DNA from: a virus
Virus record (IMG/VR): IMGVR_UViG_3300031974_001788
Coordinates: 1-35,457 of that record
Strand: one strand, 5' to 3'
DNA: 35,457 nt
Below, one piece after another: positions 1 to 8,000 of this stretch. Numbering within the stretch: the first letter of the stretch is position 1; every line of letters starts with the position of its first letter. A program made the position numbers and the translations under genes. The notes below the pieces were generated by a model, which had not been told where the DNA came from, made no database searches, and was given only the letters and a program-made list of their open reading frames with translations.

Positions 1-1471
1 CCTTGAGGTTCCTGAGGTCTGCAGGAGGCATCCATGAGACGAACCACCTGCCTTCCGAGCTTGGGACAAACACCACTTCGGTATCCCTTACGCCACCCTT
101 CCATGTAAAGTTGCCGCGTACAACAGGGTCCGGGTACATGTTCTCGTTGTGGTCAATCTGCTCATAAATCTTTCCGATGTTGAACAGAGAGCCCTCGACG
201 CTATCTCGGAACGCCTCGTCTGTAGTAAAGGGGAACTGACGAACAATCTCGTTCATCTCCCGAGCATCATGCTTAAGAGCGTCCCTTTCGTTTTTTAGAA
301 ACTCCCTTGCGCCTATCTCTACGGTTTCCCCGTCCAGCGTCTCCACCTCCTGTACCGGAGTCTCGATGATTGGCTTCCCGTACTTGTCGAAGAATCCCTC
401 TAAGGCTTCGTAAGCCGGAATAAAGATTCTGTACAATCCGGAGGTTGTCCTGCCGTTTTTGTTGCGTTCTTGTGGGTCGGAATCTTTCCAAAGCTCTTTG
501 TATTCCTGACCTCCCTTGTCCATCGGGTTGACTGTGCTGCCCACAAGCGCCTTCCCGATAACACGGCGTCCCACAATCAAGCAAGTCCGTTGTATCCTCC
601 ATGCTTCTCTAATGTCTGTTGGTTTCTCCCACTTGCCTGCCTCATCGAGATACAAGATATGCAACTTCTCACCATCGTACGCATTGTTCGTGGTGTTTTT
701 CCAGTTAATGATTGTGTTCAGGGCATCGCCCTTGACAGAGGTCTTGTTGTTCTTGGTAATCCTTTTAGACGGTTCTCTGAACGCCAACTCCATACGCGGG
801 TTGGTGGTACCGTCTTGGATGGGCTTAAAGAAGAACGGGTAGGACTTGAAGATAGCTACGACCTTCTTCATGAAGACGTTCTCCTGCGCGTCCTTACCCG
901 TCTTCGACTGGATACCCAAAAGTTTGTCCTTGACCTGTGTGGCTTCATCAACTAGAACGCAGGCGGACATGTTCGTGTACCCTGAGCGACGACACTTGGT
1001 ATACAGTTGACCAAGGCATCTGGGGTCAGCCTCACACGCGGCCTGATGGATGAAGAGCTTCCGTTGGAAGTCTAGGAAACTAGGATAGCCAATATCTATC
1101 TTGCTCCACTGAAGCATCATGTAGTGACGCCCAGTGATGTATGTAGGTTCTCCGTTGTTGTAGAACCAGTAGCCCTCTCGCCTTCTGCGGAACTCCTCCT
1201 CGATGAAGGGAGAGAACCTTTGACGAAACTCCTTGGGCATTTCATACCACTCGTCCATGGACTTGATGCGAGCCAGCTCAGATGGCATCTCGCTTCTGTT
1301 CCACGTCTGCAAGTGGTCCGGCAGGTCGTGGCCTGCAATCTCTTTCTTCGGTGGCTTCTTGGGCAGACAGATAGGAAGCCCGGAGATGTCAATGACTTCC
1401 CCGAGTGTGCCGCGCGGGCAAATGGATACGACTGGCTCGTCGTACTTCTCTATGTCTACCAGCCCCGTCAC
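1..1471 (-). CDS. terL: Terminase large subunit (TerL), 3'-truncated by window edge
   Basis: Packaging ATPase/nuclease that pumps DNA into the prohead. The leftward frame is open for 490 codons and has no stop before base 1, so the C-terminus, including most of the nuclease domain, is missing. Visible in order: a region around residues 93-122 rich in Arg/Tyr and ending YITGRHYMMLQW; a Walker-A-like KCRRSGYT at about 159-166; a Walker B ILYLDEAG at 273-279; and a coupling motif GSTVN at 311-315. I chose the GTG at 1471 because it overlaps the upstream stop as GTGA and the frame is closed just above it by a TAG. The first internal ATG would remove about 61 residues. The family assignment is firm; the GTG start is probable. 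Confidence 0.93.
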   Translation of the reverse strand, partial: MTGLVDIEKYDEPVVSICPRGTLGEVIDISGLPICLPKKPPKKEIAGHDLPDHLQTWNRSEMPSELARIKSMDEWYEMPKEFRQRFSPFIEEEFRRRREGYWFYNNGEPTYITGRHYMMLQWSKIDIGYPSFLDFQRKLFIHQAACEADPRCLGQLYTKCRRSGYTNMSACVLVDEATQVKDKLLGIQSKTGKDAQENVFMKKVVAIFKSYPFFFKPIQDGTTNPRMELAFREPSKRITKNNKTSVKGDALNTIINWKNTTNNAYDGEKLHILYLDEAGKWEKPTDIREAWRIQRTCLIVGRRVIGKALVGSTVNPMDKGGQEYKELWKDSDPQERNKNGRTTSGLYRIFIPAYEALEGFFDKYGKPIIETPVQEVETLDGETVEIGAREFLKNERDALKHDAREMNEIVRQFPFTTDEAFRDSVEGSLFNIGKIYEQIDHNENMYPDPVVRGNFTWKGGVRDTEVVFVPSSEGRWFVSWMPPADLRNLK

Positions 1472-1761
1472 TTGCTAAATCTTTCTGCGAATCCGCCTGA
1501 GTAATCCTTTGCGTCGTCGATAGCTCCGTTCTCGCTTAGGTCCTTGACCATCTGCTCCAGACGCTGCCTTTCGATTAGCAGTTCTTTGCAATCGGTAGCG
1601 GTCTGCTTGATAGACTGGAGCTCAGCCTTACGGGCAGCACCGCCTGCCTCTGGGTCGACGGGTCGCTTGACCTCCTCAATCATGTTGTTGATTGCAACAG
1701 CCATGCTATCCATCAGCCTGCGAGAAGCCTCGATTGTCTCGAACTTAGGCTTCCTCGACAT
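1468..1761 (-). CDS. Putative terminase small subunit / small coiled-coil protein
   Basis: 97 aa, predominantly helical and charged, with a likely coiled coil over about residues 45-80 (many Glu/Lys/Gln). It lies directly upstream of terL with a 4-nt GTGA overlap, the usual position of terS. No helix-turn-helix is obvious by eye, so the TerS call rests on synteny and size alone. The start overlaps the end of the GroES-like gene by 17 nt, which suggests translational coupling. It could equally be an unrelated packaging accessory protein. Confidence 0.5.
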   Translation of the reverse strand: MSRKPKFETIEASRRLMDSMAVAINNMIEEVKRPVDPEAGGAARKAELQSIKQTATDCKELLIERQRLEQMVKDLSENGAIDDAKDYSGGFAERFSK

Positions 1762-2341
1762 ACATCATTTCTTCTGAGCGCATACGGAACACGGTGGTAT
1801 CATCCTCTAACCGCATCTCGTAGTCTCGGTTCTTCTTGAACCCAACGATGTCTCCTGCCTTTACGCCCTGAGTAATCATGTCCTTGGGGCAGCAGAATAC
1901 CCTTGCCTTAAGGTGTGTCTTGGGCTTGAAGTCCACCATGATAATCTCGCCCTCCTTCTCCTCTGGCTCCTCCTCCTCGAGTGGCTGCAGGAACACCCAG
2001 TCCGCGAGCATGTGCAGCTCACCAGTCTCCTTGCTGCGGTAAGCAATCGCATGGCAGCCAAGGGTGTTGTCTGGGTCGTATCCTACAATGAACCTGTCCT
2101 CGTCGTCAACCTGAATCCTTAGGGCATCAGACATGACTACGTGGTGGTGGAAAAACAGGGTGTCTCCCGGCTTGACATCCACGTCGTACTTGACTGGGGT
2201 TGACGTCACCTCGCCGTACATGACGCGTCGCTCGAACTCCTTCCATTTAGGGTCGACGTAAAGCGACATGCCGTTCGACATCTCGATGGTGTCGTGATGA
2301 GTCTTCTCAAGCTTCACCACGAAGTGATACAGCGCTTTCAT
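1745..2341 (-). CDS. GroES-like co-chaperonin, apparently tandem two-domain
   Basis: 198 aa, about twice the length of bacterial GroES (~97 aa). The C-terminal part (about 140-198) has the Cpn10 pattern: AGDIVGFKKNRDYEMRLEDD followed by RSEEMMYVEE, matching the family's GDxVxF...G.E....Y...E.DI.A.. ending. An N-terminal part (about 1-120) also contains a PGDTLFFHHHVV segment and MLADWVFLQP, so it looks like a second, divergent Cpn10 fold. Phage co-chaperonins (T4 gp31 is the classic case) work with host GroEL to fold capsid protein. The acidic insert EEEEPEEKEGE lies between the halves. It is in the late operon upstream of terS/terL and overlaps the preceding gene by ATGA. Confidence 0.75.
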   Translation of the reverse strand: MKALYHFVVKLEKTHHDTIEMSNGMSLYVDPKWKEFERRVMYGEVTSTPVKYDVDVKPGDTLFFHHHVVMSDALRIQVDDEDRFIVGYDPDNTLGCHAIAYRSKETGELHMLADWVFLQPLEEEEPEEKEGEIIMVDFKPKTHLKARVFCCPKDMITQGVKAGDIVGFKKNRDYEMRLEDDTTVFRMRSEEMMYVEEA

Positions 2342-2577
2342 TCAAAGTTACAATCGTATTCAACAATAACCGGGGTGTTCTCCACAGTCTTCCACAGGTA
2401 GGACGATTCGCTGTCCTGAGTGTAGATGTTGTACCTACGAATGTTGTACTTGAACATAGCGCGGTCATCCTCCTCGATGAGAACAACCTTTCCTGCGCCA
2501 GCTTTCATGCCGACGTAGTACGCCATCGCATCCTTCGGATTGGGACCGATGACGATTTTCCTGATTAAATTTTCCAT
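2338..2577 (-). CDS. Hypothetical protein, 79 aa
   Basis: Small mixed alpha/beta protein with no family I recognise. The N-terminus contains IGPNPKDAMAYYVG and the C-terminus is acidic and aromatic. It overlaps the GroES-like gene by 4 nt (ATGA) and follows the 105-aa gene after 4 nt, so it belongs to the same leftward transcript. The start codon is preceded by an A/T-rich leader (ctaataca) rather than a Shine-Dalgarno sequence. Confidence 0.75.
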   Translation of the reverse strand: MENLIRKIVIGPNPKDAMAYYVGMKAGAGKVVLIEEDDRAMFKYNIRRYNIYTQDSESSYLWKTVENTPVIVEYDCNFE

Positions 2578-2581
2578 TGTA

Positions 2582-2899
2582 TTAGTTGAGGTTGAAGCCT
2601 AGGTCTCCTAGGTCAATGTCATCAATGTCGATGTCATCATCTTCTTCGGTAATCTTTTCGTAAGAAGCCATGATGGCTGAGAACAACTCGGCAAGTTCTT
2701 CCGGGTTATCTACATGCCACTTGCTGGCTACTTGCCAAGCAGGGCCAATCTCCGGGATGTCATCAACGATACCAAGCCCAAAGATGTAAGCCACCCTTTC
2801 ATTTACTTGATACTTCTCGATGACGTCCTCAAGCTGCGCTAAGACGTCGGCTACTTCTGAAATGAAGAGCTCCTTAAGGGTGGGGTCCATGGTTGTCAT
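2582..2899 (-). CDS. Hypothetical acidic protein, 105 aa
   Basis: Helical N-terminal domain (LKELFISEVADVLAQLEDVI) followed by an extremely acidic tail containing EEDDDIDIDDIDLGDLG. The reading frame is open upstream, but the extension is Arg-rich and antisense-like. I therefore place the start at the ATG at 2899, which shares one base with the stop of the upstream structural gene (TAATG). Acidic tails of this kind occur in phage assembly and DNA-mimic proteins, but no function can be assigned. Confidence 0.75.
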   Translation of the reverse strand: MTTMDPTLKELFISEVADVLAQLEDVIEKYQVNERVAYIFGLGIVDDIPEIGPAWQVASKWHVDNPEELAELFSAIMASYEKITEEDDDIDIDDIDLGDLGFNLN

Positions 2900-3780
2900 T
2901 ATTGTCCGTTGATTACGATGATGCCTGTTGGGTTGGTAGAGTTTCCGACGAGCTTTCCGCTGACGTGCCATCCGGCGTCGTCGTAGCACGTAAGCTCAAG
3001 GAAGCTTCCCACTGCCCCTCCGAGGTTGTCACTGTCTTGGTCCAGCGTGAGCTGGTTGTGTGTAGAGACAGCAGCCGATGCGGTTGCACGGGTCACAGTC
3101 TGAACACCAGTCTTGTTTCCAGTCGTGGAGACGTGCGTGATTGCGCCGTAGAAGTAGTCACCCGATGCCGCGTTGATGTTGCACGCGGTGTTCGACCCTA
3201 CATCCACAAGAATGCGCAAGAACCTGCCTGCAGATGCAGCGGGCAAGGTAAGGGTTCCTCCAGCAAGAGTAGCACAGTCCAAGAACACGGTAGCTCCGGA
3301 GTCTGTAGTTGCGCTAACCGAACTGGTGGCAGTTACGTTCAGTGTCTTTCTAGTGTCGTACTTCAGGGTTATCTGAGCTCCGCTAGAGCGAAGCGTCATG
3401 TTCTGACCCGACTGAAAATTTGCTGTAGACGCGTGCCCGGCTGAATCCGTGATGGTAACGCCGATAGCAGTGCCAGTACCATTTGTCGTGGTCCCGCTGC
3501 TGGTAGATACCTGAACGGTCTTGAGGTTCGGAAGCGTGCGTGTGCTAATCAATCCGGTAGACGCATCGCGCACTAGGATTTGGTCGCTCGTGGAAGTTGC
3601 GGGTGAATCAATCAGAAGATTCGTTACCTTTACCTGAGATGTAGACACAGACAAGGCGGTATCGTTCCCTTGACCATCGGTGATGGTTTTGAGAGAACTG
3701 CTGGCTGCGGCATTGTCGGTAGTCTTGAGGATTCCGACGTATGTGGTTTTGATTTGAGTACCTGATAGTGACGTTCCCAT
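2899..3780 (-). CDS. Virion structural protein, probable head/tail fibre-like
   Basis: 293 aa, dominated by Ser, Thr, Ala, Gly and Val in beta-strand-like repeats, which is typical of phage fibres and decoration proteins. The N-terminal MGTSLSGTQIKTTYVGILKT followed by a TTDNAA segment resembles a conserved opening I know from uncultured marine phage structural proteins. The middle carries strands such as DQILVRDASTGLISTRTL, and the C-terminal third (LTLPAASAGRFLRILVDVG onward) is a globular beta domain. A longer frame exists, but its first 28 codons cover the promoter, so the ATG at 3780 is preferred. The exact virion location is unknown. Confidence 0.72.
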   Translation of the reverse strand: MGTSLSGTQIKTTYVGILKTTDNAAASSSLKTITDGQGNDTALSVSTSQVKVTNLLIDSPATSTSDQILVRDASTGLISTRTLPNLKTVQVSTSSGTTTNGTGTAIGVTITDSAGHASTANFQSGQNMTLRSSGAQITLKYDTRKTLNVTATSSVSATTDSGATVFLDCATLAGGTLTLPAASAGRFLRILVDVGSNTACNINAASGDYFYGAITHVSTTGNKTGVQTVTRATASAAVSTHNQLTLDQDSDNLGGAVGSFLELTCYDDAGWHVSGKLVGNSTNPTGIIVINGQ

Positions 3781-3799
3781 CTTGTTCTTTTTGTCTACA

Positions 3800-3807
3800 C
3801 AAATATA
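3800..3807 (-). promoter_or_regulatory. Bacteroidota-type -7 box (TATATTTG)
   Basis: A perfect TAnnTTTG match on the minus strand, 19 nt before the ATG of the 293-aa structural gene, in the 33-bp gap between it and the divergent winged-helix gene. No -33 TTG lies at a proper spacing, so the call rests on the box, its position and two more similar boxes ahead of other late genes. Confidence 0.5.
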
Positions 3808-3813
3808 CTCAAA

Positions 3814-4260
3814 ATGAAGAGACACAGACCCGAGCGCAAAATGCGGGAGTTCTCCTACCTCCACGAGAAGTATGTGAACAAGAACTACCTCAAGTATCTA
3901 AGGCTTGCAGAGACAGACATGCTGCAGCATTACGACGTTAGGCCAGTAGAGATGCAGGTGATGTTGTTTGGCTACGACTACGAGTTCTTTACCGCGACGC
4001 ACATCGCAGATTCATTGTTTGCGTCCCCCAAGAAGTTCAGGGAGCGCACGCTGCAACCTATGATGAAGAAGGGATTGATACACGTGGTACACCGTAGGTT
4101 TAACGTGGACACGGGAAGCGAGGCTGACATGTACTTCACAGAGGAAGCCAAGACGAACTACAAGCACAGGTACGGTCTGACACCCAAAGCGAGGCACCTC
4201 GTTCAGAGGTTCTACCGCAAGATAGAGGGTGAAGAGGCGATTAAGATTTCCCGTGAGTGA
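3814..4260 (+). CDS. Winged-helix-like (MarR-like) DNA-binding protein candidate
   Basis: 148 aa, highly basic at the N-terminus (MKRHRPERKMREF). The central region FFTATHIADSLFASPKKF (about 59-76) followed by RTLQPMMKKGLIHVVHRRF looks like a helix-turn-helix plus wing, and YGLTPKARHLVQRFYRK near the end resembles the dimerisation helix of MarR-type regulators (the 'LTxxGR' pattern). It is the only rightward gene in the left 12 kb. It diverges from the fibre-like gene across 33 bp and its 3' end overlaps the next leftward gene by 20 bp. Its placement suggests a regulator of late genes. The fold is inferred by eye only. Confidence 0.6.
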   Translation: MKRHRPERKMREFSYLHEKYVNKNYLKYLRLAETDMLQHYDVRPVEMQVMLFGYDYEFFTATHIADSLFASPKKFRERTLQPMMKKGLIHVVHRRFNVDTGSEADMYFTEEAKTNYKHRYGLTPKARHLVQRFYRKIEGEEAIKISRE

Positions 4261-4432
4261 CGGTCTTGAATGACGCCTTCTCCACAGCTCCCGGGTGGGG
4301 CTTGTAGTCTCCCTTCATCAGAAAGTACCTACCTCCCTCTTCCATCCAGTGGTATCCTTTGGGAGGGTCTACCTTAACCTTCTTGCTCAAGACCTGAAGA
4401 CCACCCTTCTTGTATTTCTTTACAGTGTTCAT
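4241..4432 (-). CDS. Small GG-motif protein, 63 aa
   Basis: Basic, glycine-containing protein with YKKGGLQVLSKKVKVDPP at the N-terminus and WMEEGGRYFLMKGDYKPH in the middle. These carry two copies of the x-x-GG-x motif that recurs in several late proteins here. Proteins of this appearance are common and uncharacterised in marine phage genomes. It starts with an ATGA overlap to the 47-aa gene and its end overlaps the convergent winged-helix gene. Confidence 0.72.
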   Translation of the reverse strand: MNTVKKYKKGGLQVLSKKVKVDPPKGYHWMEEGGRYFLMKGDYKPHPGAVEKASFKTVTHGKS

Positions 4433-4572
4433 GCGTTGTCTGCCTTAAGTTGAGCGTAGTAAGCGTGCTCGGTAGGGAAGCTTTCTTGAGGGTAGGTCGT
4501 AAGAAAGATGTCACAGTACTCGTAGATTTCTTCCGAGCTAAACGATGTCTGTTCTGGCCACAAGTCTTCCAT
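4429..4572 (-). CDS. Hypothetical acidic protein, 47 aa
   Basis: Short ORF (MEDLWPEQTSFSSEE...). It is supported by perfect operon packing: its ATG overlaps the stop of the 145-aa gene upstream (TGATG) and its stop overlaps the next ATG (ATGA). It is aromatic and acidic with a single cysteine. No family is recognised. Without it there would be an otherwise unexplained 140-nt gap in a gapless operon. Confidence 0.65.
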   Translation of the reverse strand: MEDLWPEQTSFSSEEIYEYCDIFLTTYPQESFPTEHAYYAQLKADNA

Positions 4573-5009
4573 CAGTATGTTTTTGTTGCGGTTTGAGCAA
4601 TGTCTGCGTATCCATCTCTAGATAGAGTGAAGTCTATTCTGATTGTGTGACCCGTCGCTCCGTTGACCAAGGTTTGTACATTTTGGCCAGTAAGCAGGAT
4701 GAAATAACCATCGCCAGACTGCCCAAGCGGCAGGTTGTACTGGGTGTCTGCTGGAGTTGCCGTATCGCTTGTGGTCTCGTTTGTCCAAGTGATATTCTTC
4801 AGGGTGTAGTCCCCAATAGTTCCGCTCCAATCGTTAGCAAAGTCAATAATTGTAGAGACGTTTGTACCCCTAAGCGTACCCGATAAGCTAGTCTCTGGAG
4901 TGGTAAGCGCTCCCACAGTCGTCACCGTCCACTCTGTAATCCGAGAAGGAAGTTGTCGAATACGAGCTTGTGACCTTCTGCGGGCCGATGAATTTGCTAG
5001 TCTTCTCAT
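4572..5009 (-). CDS. Probable virion structural protein, 145 aa
   Basis: The N-terminus is Arg/Ser-rich (MRRLANSSARRRSQARIRQL). The rest is a Thr/Asp/Gly/Tyr-rich beta-sandwich-like sequence with alternating hydrophobic strands (TIIDFANDWSGTIGDYTLKN, GYFILLTGQNVQTLVN). This composition fits a receptor-binding or decoration domain. It lies immediately downstream of the giant acidic protein (ATGA overlap) and could be its partner or chaperone. Function inferred from composition and context only. Confidence 0.6.
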   Translation of the reverse strand: MRRLANSSARRRSQARIRQLPSRITEWTVTTVGALTTPETSLSGTLRGTNVSTIIDFANDWSGTIGDYTLKNITWTNETTSDTATPADTQYNLPLGQSGDGYFILLTGQNVQTLVNGATGHTIRIDFTLSRDGYADIAQTATKTY

Positions 5010-8000
5010 GTTGTTTCAGTCGGGGTTGGTGGAGGGAGAGGGAAGCTGGGCAGAGGAGCGTAGTCTTGGTCGTACGTGATTCCAGAATCCCAGTCCGAGC
5101 CGAAGTAGTTTACTGGCAAGAGGTTATCTCCTCCAAAGTCAATCCAAACACCCGATTCGTTAAAGTAACCAAACAGGTTCATGGTGGCGCTATCGAGGTT
5201 TCCATCCTCCGAAAAGCTTCCGAAGAATGCCGTGAACTGGTCAATGTCAGACTCGTCAAATACTTGGTCTCCATTGATGTCGTACCCGGCAAGACCCATA
5301 TTTGAAATCATATCGTAGTCTCCGCCCAGCTGTGTGTTCAGAAGGTCGATGAACGAAGCGAAGGCCTGTACGTCGGCATAGCTAAACACTCCGTCAGAGT
5401 TGAGGTCAAACGGTAGGTCTGGGTTTGGAGAAATCCCACTATTGATAAATTGATTCAGCAGAATCGAAGTAGCCTGAGGAGAGCCCGGTGCGTAGCTGCC
5501 TGTGGTAACATCGTAAGTACCGTCAGTGGCGGTGGCGTAGAAGGTTGCTGCACCCCAAGCAAATTGCTCTCCATCAAGGCCATTAAACAGAGTGGTAGCC
5601 GCATATTCTACGTCAAGGATGTCCCCAAACATAGCCAGTGCTGCAACGTTGTCTCCAACAGCTGTGATGGGGTCATTGATAAAGAACCCAACTCCAAACT
5701 GTCCAGAGGTTTCAAAGAAGCCATTTTCCCAAAGGAACGTGCCAAGAATAAGGATGTCATCTCCTGTAATCGGAGACCGACCTCCAGCCACGGCGGATGT
5801 GTTGTAGGAGTTAATTAGCTCGAGCCAAGTGTTTCCATTTTGAACTGCGGACTCGATAAAGCCCTGAAGAGCCGCCCAAGCCAGTGCATCACTGCTGTCG
5901 AAAACGCCGTCACCATCGAGGTCGAGGTTCAACGGCAAGTCCGAGCCAGAGTTGTAGTTCCCGACGTAAGCTGCGATGTAGTTCTGATTGGCAATAGAAA
6001 TCAAGTCGTTGTACAGACCATCTGCGAGAGATGTTCCGTTTGACTGGAAGTTGATTGCCATGCCATCGTTGTCGAGCACCGCTCCCACCCCAGCATCAAG
6101 ACCAACCGCATCGAGGTAGTCTACATAAGCTAGAAGCTCTGCGTTGGTGGGCATGTTGTTTGTTACAAAGCTACCTCCTCCAATGTTAGAAGTGTTGAAA
6201 ATAAAGAAGGTTGCGCCCCCATCAGCCCAAAGAACCCCATCAAATTCACCTGCGGCAAAAGGCGCGAATGAAGGCGGGGCTTGCTGATTTGTGTACCAGT
6301 CCGGCACAGAGCCCGTGTTTTGGGTTTCTTGTACTGCCTCCCAGTAGTAGAAGAAGCTTGCGGTAGCAGCCAAAAGAGCACCAATCTCTGTGTTGCCATA
6401 GGTTCCGGTGTAACTTTCTGATGACTCGCTGTATCCGGTAAAAGAAAGGTAGGCATCAAAAGCTCCTCCCTGAGGAACCAAGGTGTCGAGAGCCGATGCC
6501 CAAGCAGGCGTTCCACCAAAGGTGTCTCCTTCATTCGGGGTAAAAGCTCCAAACCCGAGCCAGTTGAGTTGATAGCCGCTTATGTCACCGTAGCTTCCGC
6601 TTCCAAAATTTTGAAAGAAAGCATCGCCTTGGAAGGCATCGTAAATTCCAAATTGTTGCCAATTAGTTCCGGAGTTGAAGTTGTTGACCACACCACCTCC
6701 TTGCATGAGGAACTTCCAAAGGTGACACCAGTCGGCAAAGTTAATCTGACCGTCGCCACCAAAGTCAACAAGTCCGTTTGCAGACCTGAGCCAGTTCTTC
6801 CAGCTGTAGCTATCTGCTGGAGAAGAAAGGCCTTCTCCTCCGTCGAACAGGCTAAGTGCGTTTGCTCCAAGCGGTGGGATGAGGATGGTAGCGTTAGACG
6901 ACTGGAAGAGGTAAAATATCGAACTGTCTGAGACGTTCACATACTCGTAGTGACCCGCTGTGCTTGGGTCCGCCCCAAGGTTAAAGTAACCGTACCCGTA
7001 CCCAAGAACATTTAGGAACTGAGTAAAGTTACCTGTGTCAAATCCAAACTCAGCTGCAATGTCGGGGTCCGAAAAGCCTTGTGCAACCCAACCAATGTAT
7101 TCATCCCAAAAAGCCTCGTATTCGTCGCTGAGCATTGTGGTGTACTGCCCTTGACCCAAAGCCCAATCAAAAAAGTCTGAGTTTAAGAATCCAAAGTTGA
7201 AAAAGATGTCCGTCGCATCGAGAGTGTCATAGGTAGCGCCATACGGCATCTGAAGTGCCAAGAACGTCGAGAGCTGATAGTCGGTCCAACTGCCATCGCT
7301 AAGAACGTCCAGCACTCCCGGCGGTTGGTACTGGTTGGTGATAAAGTCATACCAAACCGTTCCCTGAATCGCGCTAGTGCTGAACGAGTTTCCTGAGTAA
7401 CCCGTTGCAAAGCCGCTGATGGTAATTACGTTTGGAACGCCCGGAATGAGGGCGGTGGGGCCCGCAGAGTTAAGAAAGTTCTCTACATTCTGAAGAACGT
7501 TCAGTTGGCTGAAGTCGTAGCTAGTTCCAAACGTCTCGTTAAGACTATCCAAGTACTCTTGGACCAAAATGCTATCTACCGTTTCTCCCCCTGCCCCAAA
7601 GATTTGAGTCATCAAAGAGTCGGTATAAATCTGGGCCCACGTGGTCAAGTCATTGCCTTGCTGTCCGGGCGTGCCGTTTTGAGAAAGGTTTACATCGTAA
7701 AGCTCTCGCCACTGCTGAGTGTTAAGCATCAGGTTGATGTAGGCGAATGGAGCGATGTAGTCGTTAGGCGTTCCCGACACTCCTTGTGTCGTCGGCCTAT
7801 TCTCCAACCAAACACTACCCGGCGTGCTCTCATTTAGAGTCGGAGGGTTCAAAATGACAAACAGAGACTGGTCTGTTAGGTTTTCCAGACCATCAAAGTT
7901 GCTGTACGGGCTAGTTCCGGTAGTAACGAAGTAGGCAGGGTAACCATTACTGTCGATGTACGTGATGTACCCACCGCTTCCTCCGGTGATATATCCGTAG

